Below are positions 52,694-61,820 of a stretch of 64,000 bases of DNA, piece after piece. A model generated the notes under the pieces. That model did no database searches. It had not been told where the DNA came from and saw only the letters and a list, made by a program, of their open reading frames with translations. The number at the start of each line of letters is the position of its first letter. Within the stretch, counting starts at the first letter, position 1. The stretch is from Micromonospora okii. GTDB lineage: Bacteria; Actinomycetota; Actinomycetes; Mycobacteriales; Micromonosporaceae. The position numbers and the translations under genes are program-made. The DNA lies in contig NZ_BBZF01000028.1 in assembly GCF_020884795.1 (NCBI RefSeq), positions 61,126 to 125,125 of the forward strand, given 5' to 3'.

Positions 52694-52898
52694 GATCACT
52701 CCTTGTTGATAGGTGGACCGGGTGCCGGAGAGAGCCGGTCGGACAGAACTCGACCCTGACAGCGATCCGGTATGCGGTCGAAGACAGAATTCGCGGGATT
52801 CATGCCGATCACGCATCAACGGCGTGGCCCGGACGATCGCCGGCCGGGATCAGACCGGCGGCGGTGACCCGACTCCGAGCCGATGACCAGCGCTCTGC

Positions 52899-54518
52899 TC
52901 AGAGCTTGCAGCGCTGGTCTGCCGCGGGGACCTTCAGATCGATGAGGTAGGCGGCGAAGGCGGCGTTGACGCAGGGGTTGATCCCGTCCTGCGCGACGGT
53001 GTGCCGTGCACCCTCGACGGTGAGCACGTTGCCGCCGATCTCGTCGGCGAGGACCTTGCCGGCGGCGTAGGGGGTGGCCGGGTCGCCGGTGACGGAGATG
53101 ATCAGGGTGTCGGGCAGGCCCTTGACGTGCTGGGCGTAGGGGATGCCGAGGCTGGGCTCGCCCGGCCAGGCTTCGCACGCATCCCGGCTGGCTCCGTCGA
53201 CCTTCTCGCCGCTTGCCACGTACGGGCTGGTCCTGTTGATGTCGGCGCGCAGCCGGGCTTCCTCCTCAGGGGTGCGGCGCACCTCGTCGTTGCAGTTGAT
53301 GGCGAGGTTCGCCTCGAGAAAGTTGGTCCACACGCCGGAGGCCTCCCGGCCGCCGAACAGGTCGCCCACCTTCAGGATCTGCGTTCCGTTGCCCTGCTTG
53401 AGCTGGGTGAGGCCTTTGATGAGCACGGGCCAGACCTCGGGTTGGTAGAGGCCGGCGGTGATGCCGCCGACGGCCTGGTTGAAGTTCAGTGTGCGCCCCT
53501 TGCCTGCGGGGACCGGCTTGTCGATCAGCGGCTGGACCAGCTTCTGGAAGACCGCCGTGGCCTGGGCGGGGTCGGTGCCCAGCGGGCAGTCCTTGCTGGC
53601 GGCGCAGGAGGCCGCCAGCTTCTCGAAGCTCTGCTGGAAGCCGGCCTGCTGGGTCAGCCGCCGCTGCGGGTTCTCCAAGGTGGGGTCCGTCACCCCGTCC
53701 AGCGCCAGCGCCCGGACGTTCTTGCCGAACATCTCCGCGTAGACCGCGCCGAGCCGGGTGCCGTAGCTCTGCCCCGCGAAGGTCAACTTCTCGTCGCCCA
53801 GCGCCGAGCGCAGGACGTCCAGGTCCCGGGCGGCGTTGCGGGTGCCGACCGAGGCCAGGACTTGCTTGCCGCCCGAGCCCTTCGCGCATCGCTCCGCGAG
53901 CTGCCGGGTGTCGTCCTCGCTCCACTGCCCCGACGACGCCAGCAGCGTGGTCTGGTCCTCGCCACGATCGCGCTCGGCGTCGGTGAAACAGTCGATCGCG
54001 GGCGTCGACGATCCGACCCCGCGGGGATCGAAACCGACCACGTCGAAGCGTTGCAGCAGCGGGCTCTTCGCATGCGCGGCACTGAAGCTCGTCGCCTGGG
54101 TCATGCCCGAGCCACCCGGGCCGCCCGGGTTGAGCACCAGAGACCCGATGCGCTGCCCGGGGTCACCCTGAGCGGGCAGCCGGAGCACCGCGACCTGAAT
54201 GGTCTGACCCTTCGGGTCCTGGTAGTCCAGCGGCACCTTGAGCCGAGCGCACTCGAAGGGTTCGACGTAGAGCTTCTTCTGTCCGGGCGTGGTGTCGTAG
54301 CCCGCGCACGAGCCGAACGACAGCTTCTGCCCGTAGAACGCCGCCAACCGGTCATCGGACGGCTTCGGATCGGCATCCGTCGAGGCCGGGGTGCTCGTGC
54401 AGGCGGACGTTAACACGAGCACCGCCGCCGCCCCGACAGCCGCGCTGGCGCGAGCGGTGCGCCGAGTGGAAGGTGAGCTGGGCCGGTCCCCGGGAGGGCC
54501 GGAGTCGAACAAGGTCAT
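52899..54518 (-). CDS. Secreted alpha/beta hydrolase, TAP-like (tripeptidyl aminopeptidase type)
   Basis: A 539-residue hydrolase. The signal peptide ends in a lipobox-like Leu-Thr-Ser-Ala-Cys near residue 41. The oxyanion motif Asn-Pro-Gly-Gly-Pro-Gly-Gly-Ser-Gly lies near 119, the nucleophile elbow Gly-Gln-Ser-Tyr-Gly-Thr near 240, an Asp in Thr-Gly-Asp-Pro near 478, and a His in Ala-Arg-His-Thr near 505. A TAP-like C-terminal domain is present. Such enzymes remove N-terminal peptides outside the cell. Start at 54518 with GGAGG three bases away. The MerR-type element at 54560 lies upstream. Confidence 0.9.
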   Translation of the reverse strand: MTLFDSGPPGDRPSSPSTRRTARASAAVGAAAVLVLTSACTSTPASTDADPKPSDDRLAAFYGQKLSFGSCAGYDTTPGQKKLYVEPFECARLKVPLDYQDPKGQTIQVAVLRLPAQGDPGQRIGSLVLNPGGPGGSGMTQATSFSAAHAKSPLLQRFDVVGFDPRGVGSSTPAIDCFTDAERDRGEDQTTLLASSGQWSEDDTRQLAERCAKGSGGKQVLASVGTRNAARDLDVLRSALGDEKLTFAGQSYGTRLGAVYAEMFGKNVRALALDGVTDPTLENPQRRLTQQAGFQQSFEKLAASCAASKDCPLGTDPAQATAVFQKLVQPLIDKPVPAGKGRTLNFNQAVGGITAGLYQPEVWPVLIKGLTQLKQGNGTQILKVGDLFGGREASGVWTNFLEANLAINCNDEVRRTPEEEARLRADINRTSPYVASGEKVDGASRDACEAWPGEPSLGIPYAQHVKGLPDTLIISVTGDPATPYAAGKVLADEIGGNVLTVEGARHTVAQDGINPCVNAAFAAYLIDLKVPAADQRCKL

Positions 54519-54559
54519 GGGCCTCCGAAGTCGATTGGTGTGCGCAGAACGCGCCTTCG

Positions 54560-54590
54560 ATGAGACACCCGGCCGTAACGGCACACTCAA
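54560..54590 (-). promoter_or_regulatory. MerR-type promoter element, copy 1 (hydrolase, minus strand)
   Basis: TTGAGT and TCTCAT with 19 bases between, spacer with GTGCC-N5-GGC. It lies 42 bases upstream of the hydrolase ATG at 54518 and about 42 bases from the element that reads the other way. Confidence 0.65.
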
Positions 54591-54631
54591 CCGTGCCCGC
54601 TGTGATCTAGTCGGCACCGTCCGGCTCCGCC

Positions 54632-54662
54632 TTGACTGTGCCCTTGGGGCGCAGGTTCGGAT
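54632..54662 (+). promoter_or_regulatory. MerR-type promoter element, copy 2 (hydrolase, plus strand)
   Basis: TTGACT and TCGGAT with 19 bases between; the spacer holds GTGCC-N5-GGCGC. It would give a leader of about 40 bases before the GTG at 54708. Together with copy 1 it forms a divergent control region between two related hydrolase genes. Confidence 0.6.
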
Positions 54663-54707
54663 GGGATGAGCCCGTTCTATCGCGTACCGGACAAGGAGGC
54701 AAAAGTA

Positions 54708-56204
54708 GTGCGAATGCGTAGCGTTGCCCTAATGGGAGCACTGGGATTGGCCGGCACCATGGTCGCGGTCATTCCGGCGGTGGCCGAGGAGTCGACGGGG
54801 GGGAAGTCCGCGGCGGGGCCGACGTGGACGGCGTGCCCCGACAGCGTGGTGGTGCCGCCGACGGTGGCTGCGCCGATGCAGTGCGCGAAGGTGCCGGTGC
54901 CGTTGGACTACCGCAACCCTGACGGCACCCAGATCGAGATCATGGTGTCGCGGATCGCGAGCACGAACCCGGAGAAGCGGCGTGGCGTGCTGATGTTCAA
55001 CCCGGGCGGGCCGGGCGGCACGGGGCTGGACCAGCCGGCCTTCCTGATGTCGCGAGGGCTGCCGACAAGCATCACGGACAGCTACGACCTGATCGGCATG
55101 GACACCCGGGGCGTCGGGCACTCGACGCCGGTGAGCTGCGGCTTCACCGCCGACGACGCCTACGGGGCCAACATCCCGCCGTACGCGCCCGACGACGCGG
55201 CCGTCGTCCGCCAGGCGAAGATCGCCAAGGACGTCGCCGAACGCTGTGCGGCCAACGACACCGACGGGCGGCTGCGCCATGTGAGCACCGCCAACATGGC
55301 CCGTGACCTGGACCGGATCCGCGCCGCACTCGGCGAGAAGAAGGCCAGCTTCTACGGGGCCTCCTACGGCACGGCGCTGGGCGCCACGTACACCTCGATG
55401 TTCCCGGACACCACCGACCGGATCGTGCTGGACAGCAACGTCGGCGACACCCACCTCGACCAGGCCGGACTGCGCCGATACGGGCTCGGCATGGAGCAGA
55501 CGTTCCCCGACTTCGCCGAATGGGCGGCGAAGCGGCACGACTCCTACGGCCTGGGCCGCACCCCGCAGCAGGTGCGCCGGACCTACCTTACGATCGCCGA
55601 ACAGCTCGACAAGAAGCCCGCTCCGGACGGCACCACCGGTGCCCAGCTGCGGCTCGCCACCTTCGCCTACCTCTACAACCAGCTGCAGTACCCGGCCCTG
55701 GCGCAGATCTGGCAGACGTACATGAGCCCCGGAAAGGCGCCGAAGGTGAAGCCGGAGGCCGCGGCGGCTCCTCACCCGAACGACAACGCCCTCACGGTGT
55801 ACCTTGCCGTCACCTGCAACGACGTCCAGTGGCCCGAGGACGTGGACACCTACCGGCGGGCGGTCGCGCAGGACCGTAAGCGCTTCCCGCTGTTCGGGGC
55901 GGCCAGCGCCAACATCATCCCCTGCGCCTTCTGGAAGCACGAGCCGGCCGAGTCGCCCGTCGCGGTGAACGACAAGGGGCCGCGCAACGTGCTGATCCTG
56001 CAGAACCGGCACGACCCGGTCACCCCCCTCGCGGGTGGCAAACTTCTGCGCGAGAAGTTCGAGAAGCGCTCCCGGCTGGTAGTCGCCAACGAGAGCGGGC
56101 ACGGTGTCTTCATGGTCGGCGGTAACGCCTGCGCGTTGAACGCCACCACGTCGTACCTGGTCGACGGCAAGATGCCGACCGACCGGACCTGCCGCCAGGG
56201 CTGA
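54708..56204 (+). CDS. Secreted alpha/beta hydrolase, TAP-like, second copy
   Basis: A 498-residue hydrolase of the same family as the gene at 52899. A signal peptide (about 1-28) ends Val-Ala-Glu-Glu. The oxyanion motif Asn-Pro-Gly-Gly-Pro-Gly-Gly-Thr-Gly lies near 103, the nucleophile elbow Gly-Ala-Ser-Tyr-Gly-Thr near 219, an Asp in Arg-His-Asp-Pro near 438, and the His in Ser-Gly-His-Gly near 466. Unlike its neighbour it has no lipobox, so it should be fully secreted. AAGGAGG lies eight bases before the GTG at 54708; a longer frame from 54666 would begin only a few bases after the -10 box. Confidence 0.9.
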   Translation: MRMRSVALMGALGLAGTMVAVIPAVAEESTGGKSAAGPTWTACPDSVVVPPTVAAPMQCAKVPVPLDYRNPDGTQIEIMVSRIASTNPEKRRGVLMFNPGGPGGTGLDQPAFLMSRGLPTSITDSYDLIGMDTRGVGHSTPVSCGFTADDAYGANIPPYAPDDAAVVRQAKIAKDVAERCAANDTDGRLRHVSTANMARDLDRIRAALGEKKASFYGASYGTALGATYTSMFPDTTDRIVLDSNVGDTHLDQAGLRRYGLGMEQTFPDFAEWAAKRHDSYGLGRTPQQVRRTYLTIAEQLDKKPAPDGTTGAQLRLATFAYLYNQLQYPALAQIWQTYMSPGKAPKVKPEAAAAPHPNDNALTVYLAVTCNDVQWPEDVDTYRRAVAQDRKRFPLFGAASANIIPCAFWKHEPAESPVAVNDKGPRNVLILQNRHDPVTPLAGGKLLREKFEKRSRLVVANESGHGVFMVGGNACALNATTSYLVDGKMPTDRTCRQG

Positions 56205-56206
56205 CG

Positions 56207-56237
56207 TTGACCGTGCCCCTGCGGCACGGTATGCAAT
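56207..56237 (+). promoter_or_regulatory. MerR-type promoter element, copy 3 (autoregulatory, leaderless)
   Basis: TTGACC and TGCAAT separated by 19 bases. The spacer is a perfect dyad, CCGTGCC-N5-GGCACGG (56211-56229). The MerR gene's ATG begins at 56244, about where transcription should start, so the message is probably leaderless. This is the most symmetrical of the four copies and the likely high-affinity site. Confidence 0.75.
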
Positions 56238-56243
56238 GGTGGG

Positions 56244-56987
56244 ATGCGAATCAGAGGTGGTTGGAGCACGCGCGAGCTGGCAGAGATCGCCGGGACCACG
56301 CTCAAGACCGTGCGGCACTACCACCAGATCGGGCTGCTGGAGGAGCCCGAGCGGGCGGCCAACGGCTACAAGCAGTACGGGACCCGGCACCTCATCCGGC
56401 TGCTGCGGATCCGACGCATGGTGGACCTGGGCCTGCCGCTGGCCGACATCGCCGCGATGAATGATTCGGTCGAGGGCGCGGAGCAGAGGTTCCGCGCCCT
56501 CGACGCCGAGCTGGCGGCCAATATCGAGCGTCAGCAGCGGATCCGCGAGGAACTGGCCGAGGTCTTGCGGCAACCCGAGTGCGTCGACCTGCCGCCGGGC
56601 TTCGGTGACTTCGCCGACGGCCTGTCCGAGGACGCACGGGCCTTCCTGCTCGTCTGCTCGCGGGTCTTCGAGCCGTCGGTGCTGGGCACCCTGCGGGAGA
56701 CGCTCGGCGCGACCCCCACCAATGCCGAGAAAGAGCTCGATACGCTGGCCGAGGACGCGAGTGAGCAGACCCGGCAGGAGCTGGCCGAGCGGCTCGCCCC
56801 CGACGTCGACCGCAGCCGGCAAAGATATCCACGGCTGTGGGAGTTTGTCGAGCGGGGCACGACGGGCCACGGGCCGCGCAACTGGATGGCCTTCCTCCGA
56901 TCGGTCGTCGAGTTGCACAACCCGGCGCAGATCGACGTCCTGCAGCGCGCCAACGCCATCCTCGACCGGGTCGCACGCACCGGATGA
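56244..56987 (+). CDS. MerR-family transcriptional regulator
   Basis: A 247-residue regulator. The winged helix-turn-helix (about 5-75) reads Ser-Thr-Arg-Glu-Leu-Ala-Glu-Ile-Ala-Gly-Thr-Thr, then Val-Arg-His-Tyr-His-Gln-Ile-Gly-Leu-Leu, the MerR signature. A dimerisation helix (about 80-115) and a 130-residue alpha-helical effector region follow, without Cys pairs, so metal sensing is unlikely and a small-molecule signal more probable. It starts 39 bases after the hydrolase gene, under its own dyad promoter. The four matching promoter elements point to the two hydrolases, itself and perhaps the acyltransferase as targets. Confidence 0.9.
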   Translation: MRIRGGWSTRELAEIAGTTLKTVRHYHQIGLLEEPERAANGYKQYGTRHLIRLLRIRRMVDLGLPLADIAAMNDSVEGAEQRFRALDAELAANIERQQRIREELAEVLRQPECVDLPPGFGDFADGLSEDARAFLLVCSRVFEPSVLGTLRETLGATPTNAEKELDTLAEDASEQTRQELAERLAPDVDRSRQRYPRLWEFVERGTTGHGPRNWMAFLRSVVELHNPAQIDVLQRANAILDRVARTG

Positions 56988-57194
56988 GGCCGACCCGGCT
57001 GTCTCGGGCAGGTCAGCGCGGAGCTTCGTGAGGTCGGCCACACTCCCGCCCTGCTGGCTCGAGAGGACGTCTCATTCACGCATTTTGCCGGTTATGCGGG
57101 TTTAGCTGGGCCGCCAGGTTGGGGGGCGAGTTCAGACAGTCGTAGCATTTGATCTTGGCGACTCGGTGGGACAGGATGCCCGCTGTGCGCAAAC

Positions 57195-58100
57195 ATGTTG
57201 ACCTTGGCTGATCGTGAAGAGATATCCCGTGGCCTGTTTGAATGCCTGGAGTACAAGGAGATCGCCCGGTTGATCGACCGGAACCCTTCGGTGATCTCCC
57301 GGGACGTGGCCCAGCATGGCAGTCGTGCCCAGTACCGAGCCGTGTACCGCCGACGAGTTGGCCGCGACCGACCGGCAGCGGCCGAAGGCATACGCGGTCG
57401 ACCGCTCGCCACGGCTGCGGACGGTCGTCGAGGAGTTGCTCAAGGGTGGCTGGTCGCCGGCGTCGATCGCGGGCCGGTTGCCGCGCGACTACCGCGACGA
57501 CCAGGCTGTACGGGTGTCACACGAAGCGATCTACCAGTGGGTCTACGCCCAGCCGGTGTCTACCCTGGCCCGGGAGTTGATCCGTTTGGGACCGGCCGCA
57601 CCGTCCGCCGCTCGGGCCCGCGTCCGGCCCCGGCACCAAGGATCCGGGAGCCCCGCTACCTCGACGAGCGTCCCGCCGAGGTCGAAGACCGGCAGGTGCC
57701 GGGCCACTGGGAGGGGCGACCTGGTGATCGGCAAGGCAGGTAAGTCCGCGGTCGCGACGTTGGTCGAGCGGACGTCTCGGTTCGTAATCTTGGTCCCGTT
57801 GTCCGGCCGTGACGCGTTGACCGTGGGCGACGCGGTGATCGCCGCCGCCGGGACGTTGCCGCCGCAGGGTTGCCGGTGTACTTCGCCCGTCCGCACTCGC
57901 CGTGGCAGCGGGGCAGCAACGAGAACGCGAACCGTATCCTGCGCGAGTACTTCCCCAAAGGCGTCCCGATCACCTCCGATCCCACATAGGTAGCGATGGT
58001 GGCTTCCGAGATCAACGACCGACCCCGTAAGATCCATAACTGGAAGAAGCCCTCCGAGATTTTCGCCGAACTCGTCGAGGCAAATGCTTCCCCTGCCTGA
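57195..58100 (+). mobile_element. IS30-family transposase remnant
   Basis: Pieces of one IS30-type transposase occur in three frames. The start has Thr-Leu-Ala-Asp-Arg-Glu-Glu-Ile-Ser-Arg-Gly-Leu (from 57195), a helix-turn-helix with Ser-Val-Ile-Ser-Arg-Asp follows, then in the next frame Ala-Val-Asp-Arg-Ser-Pro-Arg-Leu and Ser-His-Glu-Ala-Ile-Tyr-Gln-Trp-Val-Tyr. Near 57740 comes Gly-Asp-Leu-Val-Ile-Gly-Lys. The end is in a further frame, Pro-His-Ser-Pro-Trp-Gln-Arg-Gly-Ser-Asn-Glu-Asn, with an in-frame TAG near 57988. At least two frameshifts, one internal deletion near 57865 and one stop make it inactive. Its ends were not found. Confidence 0.82.
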
Positions 58101-58196
58101 ATCTGCCCCGGTGGCAGCCCTTGTTCGGGCCTGCCGCAACGGTGTCGTCCCGCACTGACTGGCGCGGGCCGTCCGCCGAGGTTGGCTTCCTCCTGG

Positions 58197-58850
58197 TCAG
58201 CTCGCGAGGGCGTCGAGCCAATTCGATCGCAGTCGCAGGGCACGCTCGGCGCTGCCCACGACCGCTGCGAGAGCGGCGGCGATGTTCACCGCGAGCGGGA
58301 CCTGCACGGGTAGATCGAACGTGCCGAGCGCATCCGCCACCGGCGGAGCGTGCGAGATCGTCTCGACGAGCTGTGGCAGGGCCACGCAGATCCCGACGAG
58401 CACGAGCAGAATCGAGACGACGCTGATGAGGCGGCTCAGACCCGGGCGGGTGCGATGAAGGTGGGCGCGTCGGCCCTCGGCGGAAGCGGGATGGGGCACT
58501 AACTGCACTGCGGTGCCGTCGGCCTGCACGTAGTGGCAGCGTTGCATGCCGTAGACGCTGGCGGCGACCTCAAGGTGACCGCCCGGCACGGGGAACCGAG
58601 CCGGCATCGTCGAAAGCGAAAGGAGCGCACCGTCGAGGTAGAGCCGCGCACGGACCGCACCGTCGTCGAGATCGCCCATCTGGCGGACGTCGACCGCATA
58701 GATGGATGTGGTGCCGTCCGGTGCGCGAAGCGTCAACACGCGTACGGACCTGCTCAGCAGCTGCCACCAGCGGAACTGCGGCAGCGGTTCGCCGTTGCCG
58801 GGGCGCACGCGCCGCGCCGCCAGACGATTACGCCATCGTCCGAAAGTCAC
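58197..58850 (-). CDS. Hypothetical two-helix membrane protein
   Basis: A 217-residue protein. The first 125 residues are soluble, with a Val-Leu-Thr-Leu-Arg-Ala-Pro-Asp-Gly-Thr segment and a beta-rich pattern. Two membrane helices follow (about 145-165, containing Leu-Leu-Val-Leu-Val-Gly-Ile-Cys-Val-Ala, and about 180-200). I do not recognise the family. It is the intact version of the truncated copy at 44064-44536, so the gene has spread within this region, next to insertion-sequence remnants in both places. Confidence 0.68.
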   Translation of the reverse strand: MTFGRWRNRLAARRVRPGNGEPLPQFRWWQLLSRSVRVLTLRAPDGTTSIYAVDVRQMGDLDDGAVRARLYLDGALLSLSTMPARFPVPGGHLEVAASVYGMQRCHYVQADGTAVQLVPHPASAEGRRAHLHRTRPGLSRLISVVSILLVLVGICVALPQLVETISHAPPVADALGTFDLPVQVPLAVNIAAALAAVVGSAERALRLRSNWLDALAS

Positions 58851-59237
58851 CTGAGAACCTCCTGCCGTCGATCACCGCATTTACTAGTAACACGCTCGCC
58901 CATGATCGGCCCAACGCGGCCGGGACCTCACCGGTTACGACCATCGCTCACATTCACATACTGAGCCAAGCCCACAATGGGCAAAGGCTACCGAACTACC
59001 CTCTTAAGGCTCTGTCCGGGGAATCCAAGATTTACCATCCCCATCGGTGTGTTCCGGACCTTGGGCGTCCAGGGCCTCGACGTAAAAGGTGACCTCGTAT
59101 TCAGTGCCCTGGCGGCTTCGGCCGGCATAGTCCACGGGTGCTAGCCCGGTCCCGCGGAGGCCAGGGGCGGCGTTGGCCGGGGGCTGGCTCGTAGGCAGCG
59201 AAGGGACGAACGAGAGAAAAGGGAAGCCACCCGCAAC
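58851..59237. other. Intergenic region upstream of the hypothetical membrane protein
   Basis: About 390 bases with lower GC near 58880-59010, which may carry the promoter of the membrane protein gene. A minus-strand frame at 59004-59230 has some coding-like composition but no recognised domain. Nothing firmer can be stated. Confidence 0.4.
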
Positions 59238-59374
59238 TCGTAGCGGCCCTGATGCCCCGACACCGACGGATGCCGGTCTTTCCACGCCTGTAGGAACGGT
59301 CCGACCATCGCCCACTGCTCATCGGTCAGATCACTCGGATACGCCAACCGTCGGGGGCGTACCTGACTCTGCAC
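59238..59374 (-). pseudogene. IS5-type transposase N-terminal fragment
   Basis: About 45 residues on the minus strand: Tyr-Pro-Ser-Asp-Leu-Thr-Asp-Glu-Gln-Trp-Ala-Met-Val-Gly-Pro-Phe-Leu. This is the conserved start of IS5-group transposases (DUF4096). The frame loses homology after Gly-Arg-Tyr-Glu, and nothing of the DDE domain remains. Confidence 0.72.
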
Positions 59375-59535
59375 TTCAAGCCGTACCCGACACCGCAGGA
59401 GGGATTTCGGCCTGGCTTATCCAGAGTTGGCTGGTATGGCTTACTTCACAGCTAAAGGCGTCTTTCCGGATAGGGCCTCGGAGGCACCGCACCCGCCTTG
59501 ACGCGGCTGGCTTATCGATGAGGCATCATCGTCGG

Positions 59536-60435
59536 ATGCCTGAGGAGCCGGCACTTCCGCCATCACCGAACCGACTGCGTTACCAGGACGTGAGCAACGA
59601 GGCAACGCGGCTACTCGCCACCGAGGGTGAGTCACACCGCTTCGAGTTCAAGGAGAAGGCCGACGCTGTCGATGCCCGGGTGTTGGTCGCCGCCGCGAAC
59701 ACGGTTGTGCTCGACGAGATTCCCGAGGGTTTCGTCACCATCCTTGTCGGGGTGAGGGAGGTCGCCGATCCGACGACCGGCGTCGTCCAAGGACACGTCA
59801 TCGGCCTTACGCAGATGAACGACGACAACGCCCGCCGCAACTCCCTGGACAGAGCCAGGCACCGGATTCAGAGTCGCGCCAGTGAGACATTGCCCGTTCC
59901 GGTCGGATTGCGGATCATCGAGGAGGGAATCGACACTAAGGCTCCGTTCCTTCGTCTAGAGGTTGCGCCGACGCGGGCGCCTCATTACACCCGCGACGGT
60001 CACCGGGTGACCAGATACGGCGCGTCAACCCGTGCGATCACTGATGATGAACTCGTCGAGATGTATCTCATCAGGGAGGCCGATGCGTTTCGACGTAGGT
60101 TCGGCGAGGTCGCGGCCGAGCTGACCGGCAGCGTAGAGCGGCTGGGCGCGAGCGTCGAGACGACCGCCGGCGTGATCCTCCGTTCGCTGGAGGCCATCGG
60201 GGACGTGGCCGGAAGCGCGGCCGGTGAAGCCTCGGAAGCAGCCAGTCAGTTGCAGCACATAGAAATGGATCTTCGGGCCCGGCCGACCTCGGAGGAGATT
60301 ATCGAATGGCTCGAAGCGGGTGACGAGGCAGTTGCCGACAGAGTCGCGTGGCTAGCAGCGAAGTTGAGCCGGCAGATCAACTCCGCTGCGTCCAGGAAGG
60401 GAAACGCGAAACGCCGTCGGTCAATTCAACCTTGA
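59536..60435 (+). CDS. AlbA_2/Schlafen-like nucleic-acid-binding domain protein
   Basis: A 299-residue protein. Residues about 30-175 resemble the AlbA_2 domain: Glu-Ser-His-Arg-Phe-Glu-Phe-Lys-Glu-Lys near 33, then Ala-Ala-Asn-Thr-Val and Gly-Val-Arg-Glu-Val. Arg-Tyr-Gly-Ala-Ser-Thr-Arg near 157 matches the end of the domain. Residues 185-285 are helical with likely coiled coil. AlbA_2 proteins are linked to RNA handling and to phage-defence or toxin systems, but no partner is certain here. ATG at 59518 is an alternative start. Codon use is less GC-biased than in the core genes. Confidence 0.7.
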   Translation: MPEEPALPPSPNRLRYQDVSNEATRLLATEGESHRFEFKEKADAVDARVLVAAANTVVLDEIPEGFVTILVGVREVADPTTGVVQGHVIGLTQMNDDNARRNSLDRARHRIQSRASETLPVPVGLRIIEEGIDTKAPFLRLEVAPTRAPHYTRDGHRVTRYGASTRAITDDELVEMYLIREADAFRRRFGEVAAELTGSVERLGASVETTAGVILRSLEAIGDVAGSAAGEASEAASQLQHIEMDLRARPTSEEIIEWLEAGDEAVADRVAWLAAKLSRQINSAASRKGNAKRRRSIQP

Positions 60436-60592
60436 ACGTACTCAGAACGGATGCCTGCTGCCAGCAGCGCAGGTCGGCACCTGCAGCAACGCCGGAGCTG
60501 GGCAACACCCGCCCTCGCGTTTCGTGCCCGGACGACGTGTCGGGAGCGCTTCGATGCGAACTTGCCGGGATGGGGTGAGAGTCTCTGCTGGG

Positions 60593-61264
60593 TCACTGGC
60601 CGCGATTCGCAGAAGACTCTGGTTGCAGGGTCGCCAGCCAGGTGTGTCCGGGATGTACTTTCGTCAGCAGGCTGGACAGCGTCTCGCGTTGGGTATGAGT
60701 CAGCAGCGGGAGAACGCCGTCGAAGTCAGCCTGATCCTTCGGGCGTACATGCTTGGCCTTGAAGAGAAGTACGAGCTCGGGACTCAAGTAGGGGATCCGG
60801 TCCGGGGTGTGCCGGATGACGTCGGCGTAGGGGAGCCTGATCGTCTCGTCTCTCCGGCAGATCCACACCTTGTCCTCGTGGGGCTCACGGAAGACATCGA
60901 GCAGGTAGCGTCCTGTCGCCGGGTCGCGCAGCCACGTCTGCCATGTGGCGTTCATTGCCCGAGGCGTCGCCGATTCCCAGATCCGACCGGTGCCGACCGC
61001 ATCGACGGCGAACTCGGCGAAGCGTTCGCGGATCTCCGGGAACTGCCTGGCTGGCACGCCAATTTCGATGTCGTGGTGGTCGCGGGTCTGCTCACCGCGG
61101 AACAGGTCAAGAGCCCAGCCTGCTGCGATGTACCAGGGCGCGGAGACCCCGACCAGGCGGCGCGCGACTTCCTGCGGCGTCCAGCACTGCGCCCAGCGGG
61201 CTGCGATCGATGCCTCGTCGCTGGACGATACCTCGATGCCGCCGTCGGGCAACTGCTCGCTCAT
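60593..61264 (-). CDS. Nucleotidyltransferase-fold protein (ANT(2'')/AbiEii-like)
   Basis: A 223-residue protein. Ala-Gly-Trp-Ala-Leu-Asp-Leu-Phe near residue 53 and Arg-Asp-His-His-Asp-Ile-Glu-Ile near 66 form the nucleotidyltransferase metal motif, here with Asp and Glu. A Leu-Leu-Asp-Val-Phe-Arg-Glu strand near 127 supplies the third acidic residue. Family members include aminoglycoside 2''-adenylyltransferases and toxin-type nucleotidyltransferases. The substrate is unknown. Start at the Met of MSEQLPD; ATG/GTG choices up to 61288 are open. Confidence 0.75.
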   Translation of the reverse strand: MSEQLPDGGIEVSSSDEASIAARWAQCWTPQEVARRLVGVSAPWYIAAGWALDLFRGEQTRDHHDIEIGVPARQFPEIRERFAEFAVDAVGTGRIWESATPRAMNATWQTWLRDPATGRYLLDVFREPHEDKVWICRRDETIRLPYADVIRHTPDRIPYLSPELVLLFKAKHVRPKDQADFDGVLPLLTHTQRETLSSLLTKVHPGHTWLATLQPESSANRGQ

Positions 61265-61577
61265 CCGTCGAACCCTATCTGTGATCACCTTCCAACTCGC
61301 CGTAGGCGCTCTCTTCTAGCCGCTCCACGCAGCGAACCTCCGTGTCCCGGTAGCCGACCATCATCAGTCCGAGTTGCCGGCCCTGCGGTACCGCCAAACC
61401 TCACAGGAGGCGGATCTCGATCCACTCGCGAGTGGATCTTCGGGTGGGCTGTACCAGCATTGCGTTCCGCCCCGCTAAGGACCGCTTCAGCGCCGAACCG
61501 TACGCGCTGACGCAGCTCAGCAGACTCGACGACGCACCGTATTGACCGCAGGCCCGGCGGCCATACCGCGCATTGTC

Positions 61578-61820
61578 TCACCGGGTGGTATCCGGCTTAG
61601 GCGGGAACAGGTCGTCGGGGCCGCGGTAGCGCAGGCGGATGCCCCCGGCTGGAGGCAGCGACTGGGCGCGCAGGACGCCCTGCCGGTCGGGGTTGAGACC
61701 AACGGAGGCCTCGCCCAGCAGGTCGAATCCGGTGGACCAGATCTCGATCCGGCCTGCTCCGGTGTCTGTGACCCGCAGCCACGTCCCGCTCGGCGGCGCC
61801 GTGGCATGCCAGGCTACCTC
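61578..61820 (-). pseudogene. C-terminal scrap of a hypothetical gene
   Basis: About 80 residues ending at 61578 have coding-like make-up (Trp-Leu-Arg-Val-Thr-Asp-Thr-Gly-Ala-Gly-Arg-Ile-Glu, then Gly-Ile-Arg-Leu-Arg-Tyr-Arg-Gly). Upstream of about 61820 the frame runs antisense through a better gene on the plus strand, so the 5' part is lost. Function is not recognised. The preceding 290 bases (61289-61577) hold nothing I can support. Confidence 0.4.
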
